In this document: positions 35,252-45,732 of the stretch, piece by piece
How positions within the stretch are numbered: position 1 is the stretch's first letter
How the letters are laid out: each line of letters begins with the position of its first letter
DNA from: Streptomyces sp. NBC_01497
GTDB taxonomy: Bacteria > Actinomycetota > Actinomycetes > Streptomycetales > Streptomycetaceae
Assembly: GCF_036250695.1 (NCBI RefSeq)
Contig: NZ_CP109427.1
Location: forward strand, 7,812,001-7,876,000
Reading direction: 5' to 3'
DNA: 64,000 bases
The notes under the pieces: model-generated
The model's database searches: none
The model's input: only the letters and a program-made list of their open reading frames with translations
Told to the model about the DNA's origin: nothing
Position numbers and translations under genes: made by a program

Positions 35252-35458
35252 CGTCGTCCTCCGCTCTGACAGGCGGCCCTGCCTCGGCCGAGGCGCCGTG
35301 GACCCACCGACGGCTCGCGAAGCTAGCAGTGATCTTGGCTACGGTCGGGGTGCGCGAGCCGCCCGGCGCATCCATCACCCGGTCGGCGCAGTTGCCGCCG
35401 AGTATCCGTTTGGTCACTCTGTGTGGCAGTTTGGCGCTTTGTCTCTTACCGTCAGAAC

Positions 35459-36514
35459 ATGAAGAAACTGCAGGTCACAGCCATTGCATGCGCGACTGCC
35501 GCGCTCGCTTGCGGCGTCGGCGCGGCCGCCCCGGCCCACTTGGTCCGGCACGAGGTCCATCCGGGTCAGTCGATCCAGAAGGCGGTGGACGCGGCACGGG
35601 CGGGCGACGTCGTCGCGCTCGCGCCGGGCACCTACCGGGAGAGCGTGCTGATCACCAAGCCCGGCATCACTCTCGAAGGAGCGGGGCCCCGCACGGTGAT
35701 CACCCCGGCCGCCGGTGACGCGCAGGGCGCCTGCGCGCGCCTGGGCGACGGCGTGTGCGTCCTCGGCACGGGCGACACCGCCGTCGACGGCGTGCGGGTG
35801 CGCTCGCTGACCGTCTCCGGGTTCAAGAAGAACGGTCTGTGGGCCTCGGGCACCGACCACCTCGTGGTCGACCATCTCGTCGCGGAGAAGAACGGCGTCC
35901 GGGGTGTCGCGGAGGAGAAGTCGGTGCGTTCCGTGATCAAGAGGGTCACCGCGCGCGACAACGGCGACGCCGGCCTCTTCGTCACGAACTTCGCCGACAG
36001 CGAGGGCGGGGCCACCGACACCCACGGCACCGTGGTCGAGAACAACACCCTGACGGGCAACGCGACGGGCATGACGCTCAGGCGGGTCAGGAACCTGTCC
36101 GTGTACGGCAATGACATCGCCGCGAACTGCGCCGGTGTGTTCGTGGTCGGCGACGAGTCCAAGCCGGCGGCCGGCGCCATGACGATCAGCCACAACAAGG
36201 TCCACGAGAACAACAAGTACTGCCCCGCCACCGCACGGCTGTCCGAGGTCCAGGGCGCCGGCATCGTACTGACCGGAACCGAGGACGCCCTCGTACGCGA
36301 CAACGCGATCAGCGCGAACGTCGGCACCGCGCCGATGTCCGGCGGCATCGTGCTGTTCAAGAGCTTCGTGGGTGTGCACAACAGTCACAACACCATCAGG
36401 GACAACGTGCTGGAGGGCAACAAGCCCGCCGACCTCGCCGACCGGGAGACCGGGACCACGAACGCGTTCGCCGACAACCGCTGCACGGCCTCCCTGCCCA
36501 AGGGCATGTGCTGA
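35459..36514 (+). CDS. Secreted right-handed parallel beta-helix protein
   Basis: 351 aa. A short signal peptide (KKLQVTAIACATAALACGVGAAAPAHL) precedes repeated ~22-25-residue turns of a parallel beta-helix: VALAPGTYRESVLITKPGITLEGAG, VRVRSLTVSGFKKNGLWA, VENNTLTGNATGMTL, ISHNKVHENNK, IRDNVLEGNK. The pattern is that of pectate-lyase-like / NosD-like periplasmic beta-helix proteins (PF13229). Catalytic lyase residues are not identifiable, so enzyme activity is unsure. ATG 35459 is chosen because the signal peptide begins there. The O-methyltransferase gene follows by 33 bp with a GAGGAGAG site, so the two may be cotranscribed. Confidence 0.88.
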   Translation: MKKLQVTAIACATAALACGVGAAAPAHLVRHEVHPGQSIQKAVDAARAGDVVALAPGTYRESVLITKPGITLEGAGPRTVITPAAGDAQGACARLGDGVCVLGTGDTAVDGVRVRSLTVSGFKKNGLWASGTDHLVVDHLVAEKNGVRGVAEEKSVRSVIKRVTARDNGDAGLFVTNFADSEGGATDTHGTVVENNTLTGNATGMTLRRVRNLSVYGNDIAANCAGVFVVGDESKPAAGAMTISHNKVHENNKYCPATARLSEVQGAGIVLTGTEDALVRDNAISANVGTAPMSGGIVLFKSFVGVHNSHNTIRDNVLEGNKPADLADRETGTTNAFADNRCTASLPKGMC

Positions 36515-36547
36515 CCGCCCATCGCCTCACGAGGAGAGACACACGGC

Positions 36548-37630
36548 ATGACCACCCTCAGCACCACCACTGCCGCACCCGTCCCGAATCCGGACCGGAG
36601 TGCGGCCTGCACCTGCTCGGCCACGTCCCAGCCGTCCATGCGGCTGCGTGAACTCGCCTTCGGCGCCGCGTGTTCGGCCGCCCTGCGCGCGGCGGCACGG
36701 CTGCGGGTCGCTGACGCGCTGGACGACCCCGTCCCGGTCGCCGACCTGGCGGCCGCGGTGGGCATCGAGCCGGGGCCCCTTCGCCGGCTGCTGCACTGCC
36801 TCGCCTGCTATGGCGTGTTCACGGAGGCGGAGGACGGCACCTTCGGCCACACGGAACTCTCGCGGCGGCTGCGCGAGGACGACCCGAACAGTCTGCGCGA
36901 CATCGTGCTGTGGTGCACCGAGCCGTGGACGTGGGACGTCTGGCCGCGCCTCGACGAGGCCGTACGGTCGGGTTCCAGTGTGTTCCAGGACGTCTTCGGC
37001 AAGGAGTTCTTCGACTACCTGCACGAGGACGCGACCGAGTCGGCCCGCGTGTTCAACCGGGCCATGACGACATCGAGCGTGCAGTCCGCCCTGGACGTCG
37101 CCGACCTGCTCGACCTCACCGGCGTGCGGACCGTCGCCGACATCGGCGGGGGCCAGGGCCATGTGCTCGCCAGCCTGCTGGAGAGGCACCCGGACGTCAC
37201 CGGCACGCTCATGGACCTGCCGGGTGTGGTCGCGCGGGCCGACGCCCGGCTGCGGGACGAGGGACCGCTCGCCGCCAGGACGAGGATCGTCGCGGGGGAC
37301 TGCCGGGAGGCGGTGCCGTTCGAGGCGGACCTCTACGTCATCAAGAACATCCTGGAATGGGACGACGAGAGCACCCGCAGGTGTCTGGCGAACATCACCG
37401 CCGCGGCGCGCCCCGGCGCGCGGGTCGTGGTCATCGAGAACCTCGTCGACGACTCCGCCTCGATGCGCTTCACCACCGCCATGGACCTGCTCCTGCTGCT
37501 CAACGTGGGAGGCGCCAAGCACACGCGGCAGAGCCTCGTCGACCGCATCACCGCGGCCGGGCTCACGGTCGGTGACGTACAACCCGTCAACGCTTACCTG
37601 CACGCGTTCGAGTGCGCCGTCCCGGTCTGA
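36548..37630 (+). CDS. O-methyltransferase (TcmN/DnrK family) near the spore-pigment cluster
   Basis: 360 aa. The N-terminal dimerisation domain (~30-110, LAFGAACSAALRAAARLRVADAL) is followed by the SAM domain with motif I VADIGGGQGHVLASLLERHPDVTGTLMDLP and the conserved DLYVIKNILEWDDE segment (motif V-like). This is the methyltransf_2 family common in aromatic polyketide pathways. It lies on the plus strand facing the type II PKS operon, separated by a strong terminator (37662-37709). It may methylate the pigment aglycone, but it is not part of the canonical whiE operon, so its link to it is inferred. Confidence 0.88.
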   Translation: MTTLSTTTAAPVPNPDRSAACTCSATSQPSMRLRELAFGAACSAALRAAARLRVADALDDPVPVADLAAAVGIEPGPLRRLLHCLACYGVFTEAEDGTFGHTELSRRLREDDPNSLRDIVLWCTEPWTWDVWPRLDEAVRSGSSVFQDVFGKEFFDYLHEDATESARVFNRAMTTSSVQSALDVADLLDLTGVRTVADIGGGQGHVLASLLERHPDVTGTLMDLPGVVARADARLRDEGPLAARTRIVAGDCREAVPFEADLYVIKNILEWDDESTRRCLANITAAARPGARVVVIENLVDDSASMRFTTAMDLLLLLNVGGAKHTRQSLVDRITAAGLTVGDVQPVNAYLHAFECAVPV

Positions 37631-37661
37631 GGCCGGCCCCGTACACATCGGCATCACATGA

Positions 37662-37709
37662 CAAGGACGCCCCGGGCGCCGGCTCACCGAGCCGCCCGGG
37701 GCGTCCTTG
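37662..37709. terminator. Perfect 16-bp hairpin between methyltransferase and PKS operon
   Basis: Arms caaggacgccccgggc (37662-37677) and gcccggggcgtccttg (37694-37709) are exact reverse complements. The loop contains its own small ggctc/gagcc stem. It lies between the convergent methyltransferase (ends 37630) and cyclase (ends 37727) genes and probably terminates both. Confidence 0.88.
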
Positions 37710-37726
37710 GCACGCGCCACTTCGTG

Positions 37727-38050
37727 TCAGGCGCGCTGCCACCGGTAGAACTGGTGGGCCATCGCGTCCTTCGGGCCGCGCCAGGTGTCGGGGTCGTAGG
37801 GGCTGATGTAGGCGTCGAGCCGGTCGCTGAGCTCGCGGAACTGCGGCGTCTTCGACACCTTCGCGATCTCGGGGCCCGGCAGCCGGTCCGTCTCGACGAG
37901 GTGCATGTAGACGTCGCCGAACTGGAAGAGGCTGCGGCGCACGACACCGACCATGTGCGGCAGGTCGCCTGCGTCCGACTCCTCGAACAGCTTGGCCACG
38001 TCCGGGGCGGCGCCTGGCGCGATCCGGGCGACGATCAGGGCTTGGTGCAT
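37727..38050 (-). CDS. whiE-VII: Polyketide cyclase, TcmI/WhiE ORFVII type
   Basis: 107 aa ferredoxin-like dimeric alpha/beta-barrel cyclase. MHQALIVARIAPGAAPDVAKLFEESDAGDLPHMVGVVRRSLFQFGDVYMHLVE and the ending AMAHQFYRWQRA match the TcmI / WhiE ORFVII family, which closes the later rings of aromatic polyketides. ATG 38050 is chosen because GAGGTGGA lies just upstream; the longer frame start is not needed. It is the last gene of the whiE-type operon. Confidence 0.9.
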   Translation of the reverse strand: MHQALIVARIAPGAAPDVAKLFEESDAGDLPHMVGVVRRSLFQFGDVYMHLVETDRLPGPEIAKVSKTPQFRELSDRLDAYISPYDPDTWRGPKDAMAHQFYRWQRA

Positions 38051-38132
38051 GGGATCCACCTCTTGGGCCACCGGCCCGGGGAAGGGGGCGTGCCGCCCCC
38101 CGGGGCGGGGGCGGCACGTACCGAGCGGGACC

Positions 38133-38871
<739 letters not shown>

Positions 38872-38938
38872 GCTCTTCTCCTTGGTCCAGTCGGTCGGGG
38901 GACCGCCGCGGCGGGCGGCCCCCCAGGGGGTGCCGTCC

Positions 38939-40189
38939 TCAGGAGGTGCCGTCCGCGATGTGCCGGACCACCAGCGCCGAGTTCGAGCCCATCAGCCCGC
39001 GGCTGAGCACCAGCGCGGTCCGAAGTTCCGCGGCGCGCGCGCGACCCGTGACGACGTCCAGGTCGTGGCAGACGTCGAAGACGTTCGGGGTCGGCGGGAC
39101 CGCCCCGTACTCCATCGCCAGGACAGCCGCGGCCACATCGAGCACCGGGCCGCCGCAGTAGGCGCGTCCCGTGCCCGTCTTGGGGGCGGTCACCGGCACC
39201 CGGGTGCCGTGGGCACCCAGCGCGTCGGCGAGCGCCAGTGCCTCCGCACGGTCCGCCTCCGGGATCCCGAGCGCGTCCGCGAAGACGACGTCGATCTCCT
39301 CGGGAGCGCAGTGCGCCTCGGCGAGTGCTCCGCGCACGGCGTGCGCGAGGCCCTCGCGGGACGCGGCCCACCGGGCCTCGCCGGTGAAGGTGGTGGCGTG
39401 GCCCGCCACCTCCGCCCTGACGGGCGCGCCCCGGCGGCGGGCCGCCCGCTCGTCCTCGACGAGCAGGAAGGCGCCGCCCTCCGCCGGCACGAACCCGCAG
39501 GCGCTGGAGGTGAAGGGCCGGTAGGCGCGGTCCGGCTCCTCACGAAGGCTCAGGCCCTCGTAACCGAGCTGGCAGACCACGGAGTACGGCGCCAGGGGTG
39601 CTTCCGCGGCCCCGACGACCATGGTGTCCGTGCCCCGCATGACGGTCGCGGCCGCGTGCCGCAGCGCGTCGAGACCGCCCGCCTCGTCGCTGGCGACGAC
39701 GCCGCAGGGGCCCTTGAACCCGCCGCGGATGGAGATCTGCCCGGTGCTCGCCGCGTAGAACCACGCGATGGACTGGTACGGACCCACGGAGCGCGGCCCG
39801 GGGCCCCACAGCCGCTGCAGTTCGCGCTGGCCGAACTCGCCGCCGCCCGAACCCGCGGCCGTCACCACACCGATGTTGAACGGTGAGTTCTCGTAGTCGG
39901 TGCGGCTGAGCCTGGCGTCCGCCAGCGCGGCCTGAGCCGCCGCCAGCGCGAAGTGCGTGAACCGGTCGGTCTGCGCGAGGAAACGCTCCTCGATCAGGGA
40001 CGCCGGGTCGAAGTCGCGTACCTGGCCCGCGACGCGCAGCGGCATCGCCTCGCAGCCCTCCCGGGTGATGCGGTCGAGCACACTGATGCCTTCCACCGTG
40101 CTCTTCCAGAACGTCTCCGTGGTGATGCCGTTGGGCGCCACGACGCCGATGCCGGTGATCACCGGGCGCCTGCCCGTCGATGCGCTCAT
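38939..40189 (-). CDS. whiE-IV: Ketosynthase beta / chain length factor
   Basis: 416 aa ketosynthase-fold subunit lacking the active-site Cys. The region corresponding to the KSalpha Cys reads GPCGVVASDEAGGLDAL. In most chain-length factors the residue in this place is Gln (…EQAGG…), which drives malonyl-ACP decarboxylation; here it is Glu169. The rest (GFVPAEGGAFLLVED, TAPKTGTGRAYCGGPVLDV) is conserved. It dimerises with KSalpha and sets chain length; spore-pigment systems make long chains (about C24). The ATG overlaps the KSalpha stop by one base (TGATG at 40187-40191). Confidence 0.94.
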   Translation of the reverse strand: MSASTGRRPVITGIGVVAPNGITTETFWKSTVEGISVLDRITREGCEAMPLRVAGQVRDFDPASLIEERFLAQTDRFTHFALAAAQAALADARLSRTDYENSPFNIGVVTAAGSGGGEFGQRELQRLWGPGPRSVGPYQSIAWFYAASTGQISIRGGFKGPCGVVASDEAGGLDALRHAAATVMRGTDTMVVGAAEAPLAPYSVVCQLGYEGLSLREEPDRAYRPFTSSACGFVPAEGGAFLLVEDERAARRRGAPVRAEVAGHATTFTGEARWAASREGLAHAVRGALAEAHCAPEEIDVVFADALGIPEADRAEALALADALGAHGTRVPVTAPKTGTGRAYCGGPVLDVAAAVLAMEYGAVPPTPNVFDVCHDLDVVTGRARAAELRTALVLSRGLMGSNSALVVRHIADGTS

Positions 40190-41451
40190 CAGGACCTCCC
40201 GTCACCGCGGCTCATGACGACCGCGGACTGGAAACCGCCGAACCCACTGCCGACCGACAGGACACTGCGCAGGTCCGCGTTCCGCGCGGTGCGCGGCACG
40301 TAGTCGAGATCGCACTCCGGATCAGGGGTCTCGTAGTTGGCCGTCGGCGGCACCACCTGGTGGGCGAGTGCGAGGACGCACGCGGCGACCTCGATCGCCC
40401 CGATGGCGCCGAGCGAGTGGCCGATCATCGACTTGATCGAACTCATCGGGGTGCGGCGGGCGTGTTCGCCGAGCGACTTCTTCACCGCGGCCGTCTCGTG
40501 CCGGTCGTTCTGCTTGGTGCCCGAGCCGTGCGCGTTGACGTAGTCGATCCGGGTCGCGTCGAGTCGCGCCTGGTCGAGGGCCGTCGTGATGGCCCGCGCC
40601 ATCTCGTCGCCCTCGGTGGTCAGGCCCGTCATGTGGTACGCGTTGCCGAAGGTGGCGTAACCCTGGACCTCGCAGTACACCGACGCGCCTCTGGCGCGCG
40701 CGTGTTCCAGCTCCTCCAGCACGAGCACCGCGCCGCCTTCGCCGAGGACGAACCCGTTGCGGTCGGCGTCGAACGGCCGTGAGGCGTGAGCGGGGTCGTC
40801 GTTGCTGGGCGAGGTGGCCTTGATGGCGTCGAAGCAGGCCACCGTGATCGGCGAGATCGGTGAGTCGGACGCGCCCGCGACCACCACGTCGGCGCGGCCG
40901 TCCTCGATGGCGTGGAAGGCGTAGCCGACCGCGTCGAGGCCCGATGTGCACCCGGTGGACACCGTCTGCACGGGACCTCGGGCGCCGATCCGCTCCGCCA
41001 CGGTGGAGGAGAGGGAGCTCGGCGAGAACGCGCGCTGCAGATGCGGGCGGGCGTGCTGGTGGTCGACGTCCCAGCGTGCGCCCTTCCCGCTGACGGCGAC
41101 GTAGTCGTCCTCCAGCCGGGAGGTGCCGCCGACGGCCGTACCGAGCGAGACGCCCACGCGCCACGCGTCGACCCGTTCGAGGTCGAACTCCGCGTCACGC
41201 AGGGCCTCGTCTGCGGCGGCCATGGCGAACTGGATGTACCGGTCGCAGCGGGCGACCTCGTCGCCGAGGCCGTGCGCCGCCGGTTCGAAGTCGCACTCGC
41301 CGGCGATCCGGGAGCGGAAGCCCGTGGGATCGAAGAGCGTGATGCCGCGCGTCGCGGTCCTGCCGTTCGCCAGCAGATCCCAGAACGCGGGTACGCCTAT
41401 GCCACCGGGCGCGACGACTCCTATGCCGGTGACCGCCACCCGCCGGGTCAT
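40189..41451 (-). CDS. whiE-III: Ketosynthase alpha
   Basis: 420 aa. The active-site Cys168 is in [16 protein letters not shown], the standard KSalpha motif; the His-rich loops [12 protein letters not shown] and [17 protein letters not shown] provide the catalytic histidines. With KSbeta it performs all chain-extension condensations. Start ATG 41451 overlaps the cupin stop (ATGA), so the two are translationally coupled. Confidence 0.97.
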   Translation of the reverse strand: MTRRVAVTGIGVVAPGGIGVPAFWDLLANGRTATRGITLFDPTGFRSRIAGECDFEPAAHGLGDEVARCDRYIQFAMAAADEALRDAEFDLERVDAWRVGVSLGTAVGGTSRLEDDYVAVSGKGARWDVDHQHARPHLQRAFSPSSLSSTVAERIGARGPVQTVSTGCTSGLDAVGYAFHAIEDGRADVVVAGASDSPISPITVACFDAIKATSPSNDDPAHASRPFDADRNGFVLGEGGAVLVLEELEHARARGASVYCEVQGYATFGNAYHMTGLTTEGDEMARAITTALDQARLDATRIDYVNAHGSGTKQNDRHETAAVKKSLGEHARRTPMSSIKSMIGHSLGAIGAIEVAACVLALAHQVVPPTANYETPDPECDLDYVPRTARNADLRSVLSVGSGFGGFQSAVVMSRGDGRS

Positions 41452-41882
41452 GAGAGGGCACCCGTTCGCTCCGGGGGCGGGCCCTGGTCCGCCGTGCCGG
41501 TCTCCTCCGTGTCCACGTGGCCCTCCTGGGGCGTGGGGGCCAGCGGGCCCAGGTGGAAGACCATGCGCGCCTCGGTGTCCCCGACGTTGCGGAACCGGTG
41601 GCGCACGTGCGGAGGGATCAGGAGGCCCTGGTCCACCTGCATGCTGTGGGTCTCGCCGTCCAGGTCGACTTCGAGGCGCCCGCTCACCACGTACACGAAC
41701 TCCTCGGAGTGCGGGTGGTAGTGCTCGCCGATGCGGTCGCCCGGGTCGATCGTCGCGAGGCCCATGAAGCCGCTGGTCGCGCCCACGGCCGTGGGGGTGA
41801 GCAGGGCCCGCAGGTCCCCACCGCGCTTGGTGTTGTGGGGTGCCTCCGCGAGGTCCACGATGCGTGGCCTGTGCAGGTTCAT
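41448..41882 (-). CDS. whiE-II: Cupin-domain protein, WhiE ORFII type
   Basis: 144 aa. A cupin_2 fold with metal-ligand histidines in [26 protein letters not shown] and PPHVRHRF. This matches the TcmJ/WhiE ORFII cupins found in aromatic polyketide clusters, which assist folding or cyclisation. The C-terminal ~25 residues are low-complexity. It precedes KSalpha with an ATGA overlap. Confidence 0.93.
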   Translation of the reverse strand: MNLHRPRIVDLAEAPHNTKRGGDLRALLTPTAVGATSGFMGLATIDPGDRIGEHYHPHSEEFVYVVSGRLEVDLDGETHSMQVDQGLLIPPHVRHRFRNVGDTEARMVFHLGPLAPTPQEGHVDTEETGTADQGPPPERTGALS

Positions 41883-41948
41883 GACAGTTCCTTCTCGTCC
41901 GTGTGTGTTCGAGTGGAGGATGCCGAGGCCGGCGGCCGGCCGCGTACC

Positions 41949-43064
41949 TCAGGATTCCGGAGCGCTGCGGTCGGTGATCGGGGACATCAGGCACCGGTCG
42001 AGGAGCAGGGCGACGTCCTCGTCGCTGGTCGGCACGTCCCCCTCGTGCAGCAGCCGGCCGAGGACGGCGGCCCTGCGCGGGCCGTAGCCGAGACCGAGTG
42101 CCACATCGGGCCGCTTGTGCAGATCGTCGTTCACGTCGACGACCCGGACCACCAGATCGTCCCGCTGGAAGATCGTGCTGCGCACGACATGGTGCGACGG
42201 GTCGTCGGCCGCCGCCTCGTCCTGCCCCGCGAGGAACTGCGCCAGCGCCATGCCCCGGCCCTCCTTCGCCCGGTAGTACAGCCCGTGCCTGCGCACATCG
42301 GACAGATCGTGGCCCGGAGAGGTCAGGTGGTGCACCATGGGCAGGGCCGCACGGGTGAAGAACGTCCTGGCGGACAGGGGGTCGTCAAGGTCCCGGTCCA
42401 GCTCCAGGTACGGGTTGACGGCCTCCTCGACCGCGCGCACCTCGGGCTGCTGCGCGACATGGCGCAGCGCCGTGAGCAGGTCGCCCTCGACCTCCACCGA
42501 GCGCACCACCCGGTTGCCGTGCATGAACAGCGACGTCCGGCGCAGCCGGGTGACGGCGTCGACGCGCGCGGTCGGCGAGGCGTAGTCGGAGAGGATCTTC
42601 GCGACGATCTCCTCGGTGCCCGGCTTCACGGTGAACGTGAGCGCGTGGCGCACCACACCGTCCCCGAGCCTGGGCGGGGCCTGCTGCCCGACATCCTGCG
42701 ACGTCGTACGGTTCTTGACGGTCGTTCCCGTCTCGCGCAGCACGGCGTACCGCAGCGAGCGCGTGTTGAGCACGCAGTCGTGCAGCGGCTGGACCATGCG
42801 CACGTGCTCCTCGCTGTTGATCCAGGCGAGGAAGGGCGGCGCGCTCTCCCACTCGCTCGTGATCAGCCACTGCGAGGGGTTCTCGATGGACTGGCACAGC
42901 TGGTCGACGACGTGGCCGGGGACCGCGGCGACCTGGCGGTGCATCTCCTCGTACGCCTGCAGGAACCGCGTCTGGGCGCCCTCGTGCAGGTCGAGCAGGA
43001 GAACGACGCGCAGCCGCGACCCGTCGAACACGGATTGCGTGACCCGCTCCGACAAAACTGTCAT
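41949..43064 (-). CDS. whiE-I: SchA/CurD-like protein, WhiE ORFI type
   Basis: 371 aa. It contains the SchA/CurD-like region found at the head of spore-pigment operons ([30 protein letters not shown]...[30 protein letters not shown], then a second related half from ~130). The duplicated alpha+beta barrel resembles antibiotic-biosynthesis monooxygenases (ABM); its biochemical role in pigment formation is not firmly known. The ATG at 43064 has GAAGGAG upstream. It is the first gene of the seven-gene pigment operon, 66 bp before the cupin. Confidence 0.9.
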   Translation of the reverse strand: MTVLSERVTQSVFDGSRLRVVLLLDLHEGAQTRFLQAYEEMHRQVAAVPGHVVDQLCQSIENPSQWLITSEWESAPPFLAWINSEEHVRMVQPLHDCVLNTRSLRYAVLRETGTTVKNRTTSQDVGQQAPPRLGDGVVRHALTFTVKPGTEEIVAKILSDYASPTARVDAVTRLRRTSLFMHGNRVVRSVEVEGDLLTALRHVAQQPEVRAVEEAVNPYLELDRDLDDPLSARTFFTRAALPMVHHLTSPGHDLSDVRRHGLYYRAKEGRGMALAQFLAGQDEAAADDPSHHVVRSTIFQRDDLVVRVVDVNDDLHKRPDVALGLGYGPRRAAVLGRLLHEGDVPTSDEDVALLLDRCLMSPITDRSAPES

Positions 43065-43335
43065 GCGAACGCTCCTTCACTGTCACGTGGCGGGCGGACA
43101 GGCCGCCGCGTTGGCCGGTGCTCAGCGCGATCGGGAGCGGTGCCGTTGCCGCTGCGGGCGCAGGCGGAGGGGGAGCCGCGGATGCGTGAGCCTCACCCCC
43201 TGTCACGATCGTGTGGTGCGTCGGGCGCAGGCGCGAGACGTGGGAACCATGCGGGTGAATCCGGTCCGGCCCGACTCGTCAAAGGGAAGGGCTAGTTCGT
43301 CCCTTCTTCTGCGCGATATCCCTGCTGGGAGTCTC
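43065..43335. promoter_or_regulatory. Divergent promoter region of the spore-pigment locus
   Basis: 271 bp between the divergent ORFI and FAD-hydroxylase genes, where whiEP1 and the sporulation-sigma whiEP2 lie in S. coelicolor. Two perfect palindromes are present: GTGAG-C-CTCAC (43186-43196) and CACGATCGTG (43204-43213), 8 bp apart. I could not find a convincing SigF-type pair of boxes. The palindromes are candidate sites for a developmental regulator. Confidence 0.55.
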
Positions 43336-44970
43336 ATGAACGAGAACGTCGAACACCATGTGCCTGTCCTGATCGTGGGCGGCTCGCTGGTGGGCCTGTC
43401 CGCGGCCCTCTTCCTCGGCCGTCTCGGCGTCGGGTACACGGTGGTCGAGAAACACGCCACCACCTCGACCCACCCGAGAGGGCGCGGCAACAACGTCAGA
43501 ACGATGGAACTGTTCCGCACCGCGGGCGCGGAGACGGCGATCAAGGACGCGGCCTCCGTCCTCGCGGGCAACCACGGCATCCTCCAGGCCGGCTCCCTCG
43601 TGGGTGAGGACCAGGAATGGCTGTTCAAGGAGATCGATCCGGGCGGCGGCCTCGCCCGGTTCAGCCCGGAGCAGTGGTGTCTGTGCAGCCAGAACGACCT
43701 GGAGCCCGTCCTCGTCGACAGCATCCGCGCACAGGGCGGCGACCTGCGGTTCTCCACCGAACTGATGTCCTTCGAGCAGGACGGCTCGGGCGTCACCGCG
43801 GTGACGAAGAACCGCGAGACCGGTGAGCACACCACCGTGCGCGCCCAGTACCTGATCGCCGCGGACGGTCCGCGCAGCCCCGTCAGGGAACGGCTCGGCA
43901 TCGGTATGACGGGCGCGGGCGAGCTGTTCCACAACGTGAGCGTCACCTTCCGCTCGCGGGCGCTGGCCGATGTGGTCGGCGACCGGCGTTTCATCGTCTG
44001 CTACCTGACGAACCCCGAGGCGGACGGCGCGCTGCTGCCCGTGGACAACGTGGAGAAGTGGGTCTTCCACCTGCCGTGGCACCCCGACCGGGGCGAGACC
44101 CTGGAGGACTTCACCGACGAGCGCTGCGTACGCCACATCCGCGCGGCCGTGGGCGTGCAGGACCTGGACGTGGAGATCACCGGCCGGGCCCCCTGGCACG
44201 CGGCCGAGCGGGTGGCGGAGCGGTACGCCGAGGGCAGGGTCTTCCTGGCGGGCGACGCCGTCCACGAGATGTCACCCACGGGCGCGTTCGGCTCGAACAC
44301 CGGCATCCAGGACGCCCACAACCTGGCCTGGAAGCTCGCAGCGGTCCTCGAAGGCCACGCGGACCCCGGCCTGCTGAGCACCTACGAGGCGGAGCGGCTG
44401 CCGGTCGCCGAGGCCACGTCACAGCGCGCGTCGGCCCGCTCCGCCGAGCACAGCCACCCCGGATACGTGCCGGTGCCCGGAACGGGCGGCCCCAAGGGCG
44501 GCGGCATGCTCCCCGTCGTGCTGGCCTACCGCTACCCCAGGGGCGCGGTGCTGGGCGCCGACCAGGAGGAGCCCGTCGTACCGAAGGGCATGCGGCTCGC
44601 GGGCGACCCCGGTAGCCGCGCCCCCCACCTGTGGCTGCGGCGCGCCGGCAGCAGGCTCTCCACCCTCGACCTGTACGAGCGCTCCTTCGTGCTGCTCACG
44701 GGAGCCGGCGGCGGGGCGTGGCGGACAGCGGCGGAACGGGTGGCGCGGCGGATGTCCCTGCCGCTCGACGTGTACGCCGTGGGGGACGGGCAGGAAGCGG
44801 ATCTGGTGACCGAGGAGGGCACCGACTGGGCACAGGCCCACGGGACGACGGAGGAGGGCGCGGTCCTCGTACGCCCTGACGGATTCGTCGCCTGGCGGGA
44901 GACAGCCGGCGTCAGCGACCCGGAGGAGACGCTGAGCAAGGCCCTCACGGCGCTGCTGGGAGCGAACTGA
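43336..44970 (+). CDS. whiE-VIII: FAD-dependent hydroxylase, WhiE ORFVIII type
   Basis: 544 aa. It has the FAD site VLIVGGSLVGLSAALFLG, the RxxEL-type loop NNVRTMELFRTAG, and the second FAD motif VFLAGDAVHEMSPTGAFGSNTGIQDAHNLAWKL. A C-terminal thioredoxin-like domain (~430-544) is typical of PHBH-type aromatic polyketide hydroxylases. In S. coelicolor the divergent ORFVIII is transcribed late, in spores, and modifies the pigment. ATG 43336 has GGGAG four bases upstream. Gene order and direction match the whiE locus exactly. Confidence 0.95.
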   Translation: MNENVEHHVPVLIVGGSLVGLSAALFLGRLGVGYTVVEKHATTSTHPRGRGNNVRTMELFRTAGAETAIKDAASVLAGNHGILQAGSLVGEDQEWLFKEIDPGGGLARFSPEQWCLCSQNDLEPVLVDSIRAQGGDLRFSTELMSFEQDGSGVTAVTKNRETGEHTTVRAQYLIAADGPRSPVRERLGIGMTGAGELFHNVSVTFRSRALADVVGDRRFIVCYLTNPEADGALLPVDNVEKWVFHLPWHPDRGETLEDFTDERCVRHIRAAVGVQDLDVEITGRAPWHAAERVAERYAEGRVFLAGDAVHEMSPTGAFGSNTGIQDAHNLAWKLAAVLEGHADPGLLSTYEAERLPVAEATSQRASARSAEHSHPGYVPVPGTGGPKGGGMLPVVLAYRYPRGAVLGADQEEPVVPKGMRLAGDPGSRAPHLWLRRAGSRLSTLDLYERSFVLLTGAGGGAWRTAAERVARRMSLPLDVYAVGDGQEADLVTEEGTDWAQAHGTTEEGAVLVRPDGFVAWRETAGVSDPEETLSKALTALLGAN

Positions 44971-44989
44971 GGAACCGCCGGGGACGGCT

Positions 44990-45019
44990 GAGGGGCCCGC
45001 CGTCCCCGGCGGGCCCCTC
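44990..45019. terminator. Perfect 13-bp hairpin between hydroxylase and sortase genes
   Basis: Arms gaggggcccgccg (44990-45002) and cggcgggcccctc (45007-45019) pair perfectly around a 4-nt loop, 20 bp after the hydroxylase stop and 27 bp before the end of the convergent sortase gene. Likely bidirectional. Confidence 0.87.
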
Positions 45020-45045
45020 ACCCTCACGCTCCGGCCGTTCGCGGA

Positions 45046-45732
45046 TCAGGAGTCGGTCGCCGAGTCCAGGTGGGCGAAGACCACGACGTTGTCGGTGTAG
45101 TCCTTGGCCTGACGGTCGTAGCTGCCCCCGCAGGTGATCAGCCGCAGTTGGGGCGTCGACGTCCTGCCGTACACCCGCTCGTCGGGGAACTCGGCCTTGC
45201 TGAAGGTCTCGACCGAGTCGACCTTGAAGGTCGCGACGATCCCGTCCTGCCGCGTGATGTTGATGAGGGCACCCTGCCTGACATCGTCGAGCAGCAGGAA
45301 CACGGCAGGACCCGTCTTCGTGTCGACGTGCCCGGCCACGATCGCGTTGCCGTTCTCCCCGGGCGTCACACCGCCCTTGTACCAGCCGACGAGGTTCTTG
45401 TTGTCCCCGGGCGGAGGGTTCAGCGCTCCGCTCGCGGCCAGAGTGAGCGTGGTGAAGGGCGCGTCGACGGCGATGGAGGGAATCACCAGGCGAGTCGGCG
45501 CCGAACGGGGCAGCGCGAGATCGGTGGTGGGTGAGACGGACGGCGCGGCCGCCGGCGCGGGGGCGCTCGCCGTAGACACGGCGGCCGGCCGGGAGCCCGG
45601 AGTGCCCGTGGGCGTGCCGTCGATGGCGTTGTGCATCAGGAGCGCTCCGGCGAGTACTGCGGCCGCCGGCCACACCAGAGCGCGGACCGAGGAGCGAGGA
45701 GCGACGGGAGGCGGGTCGGATGGGGCTGCCAT
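45046..45732 (-). CDS. Class F sortase
   Basis: 228 aa. An N-terminal membrane anchor (~residues 17-35) and Pro/Ala/Ser-rich stalk (~40-75) precede the sortase beta-barrel. The catalytic His135 is in AIVAGHVDTKTGP and Cys201 in LRLITCGGSYD, with the expected spacing. Class F sortases are the actinobacterial group with poorly known substrates. ATG 45732. The surface protein gene (45954-46409) is upstream on the same strand with a 221-bp gap, a likely partner. Confidence 0.93.
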   Translation of the reverse strand: MAAPSDPPPVAPRSSVRALVWPAAAVLAGALLMHNAIDGTPTGTPGSRPAAVSTASAPAPAAAPSVSPTTDLALPRSAPTRLVIPSIAVDAPFTTLTLAASGALNPPPGDNKNLVGWYKGGVTPGENGNAIVAGHVDTKTGPAVFLLLDDVRQGALINITRQDGIVATFKVDSVETFSKAEFPDERVYGRTSTPQLRLITCGGSYDRQAKDYTDNVVVFAHLDSATDS

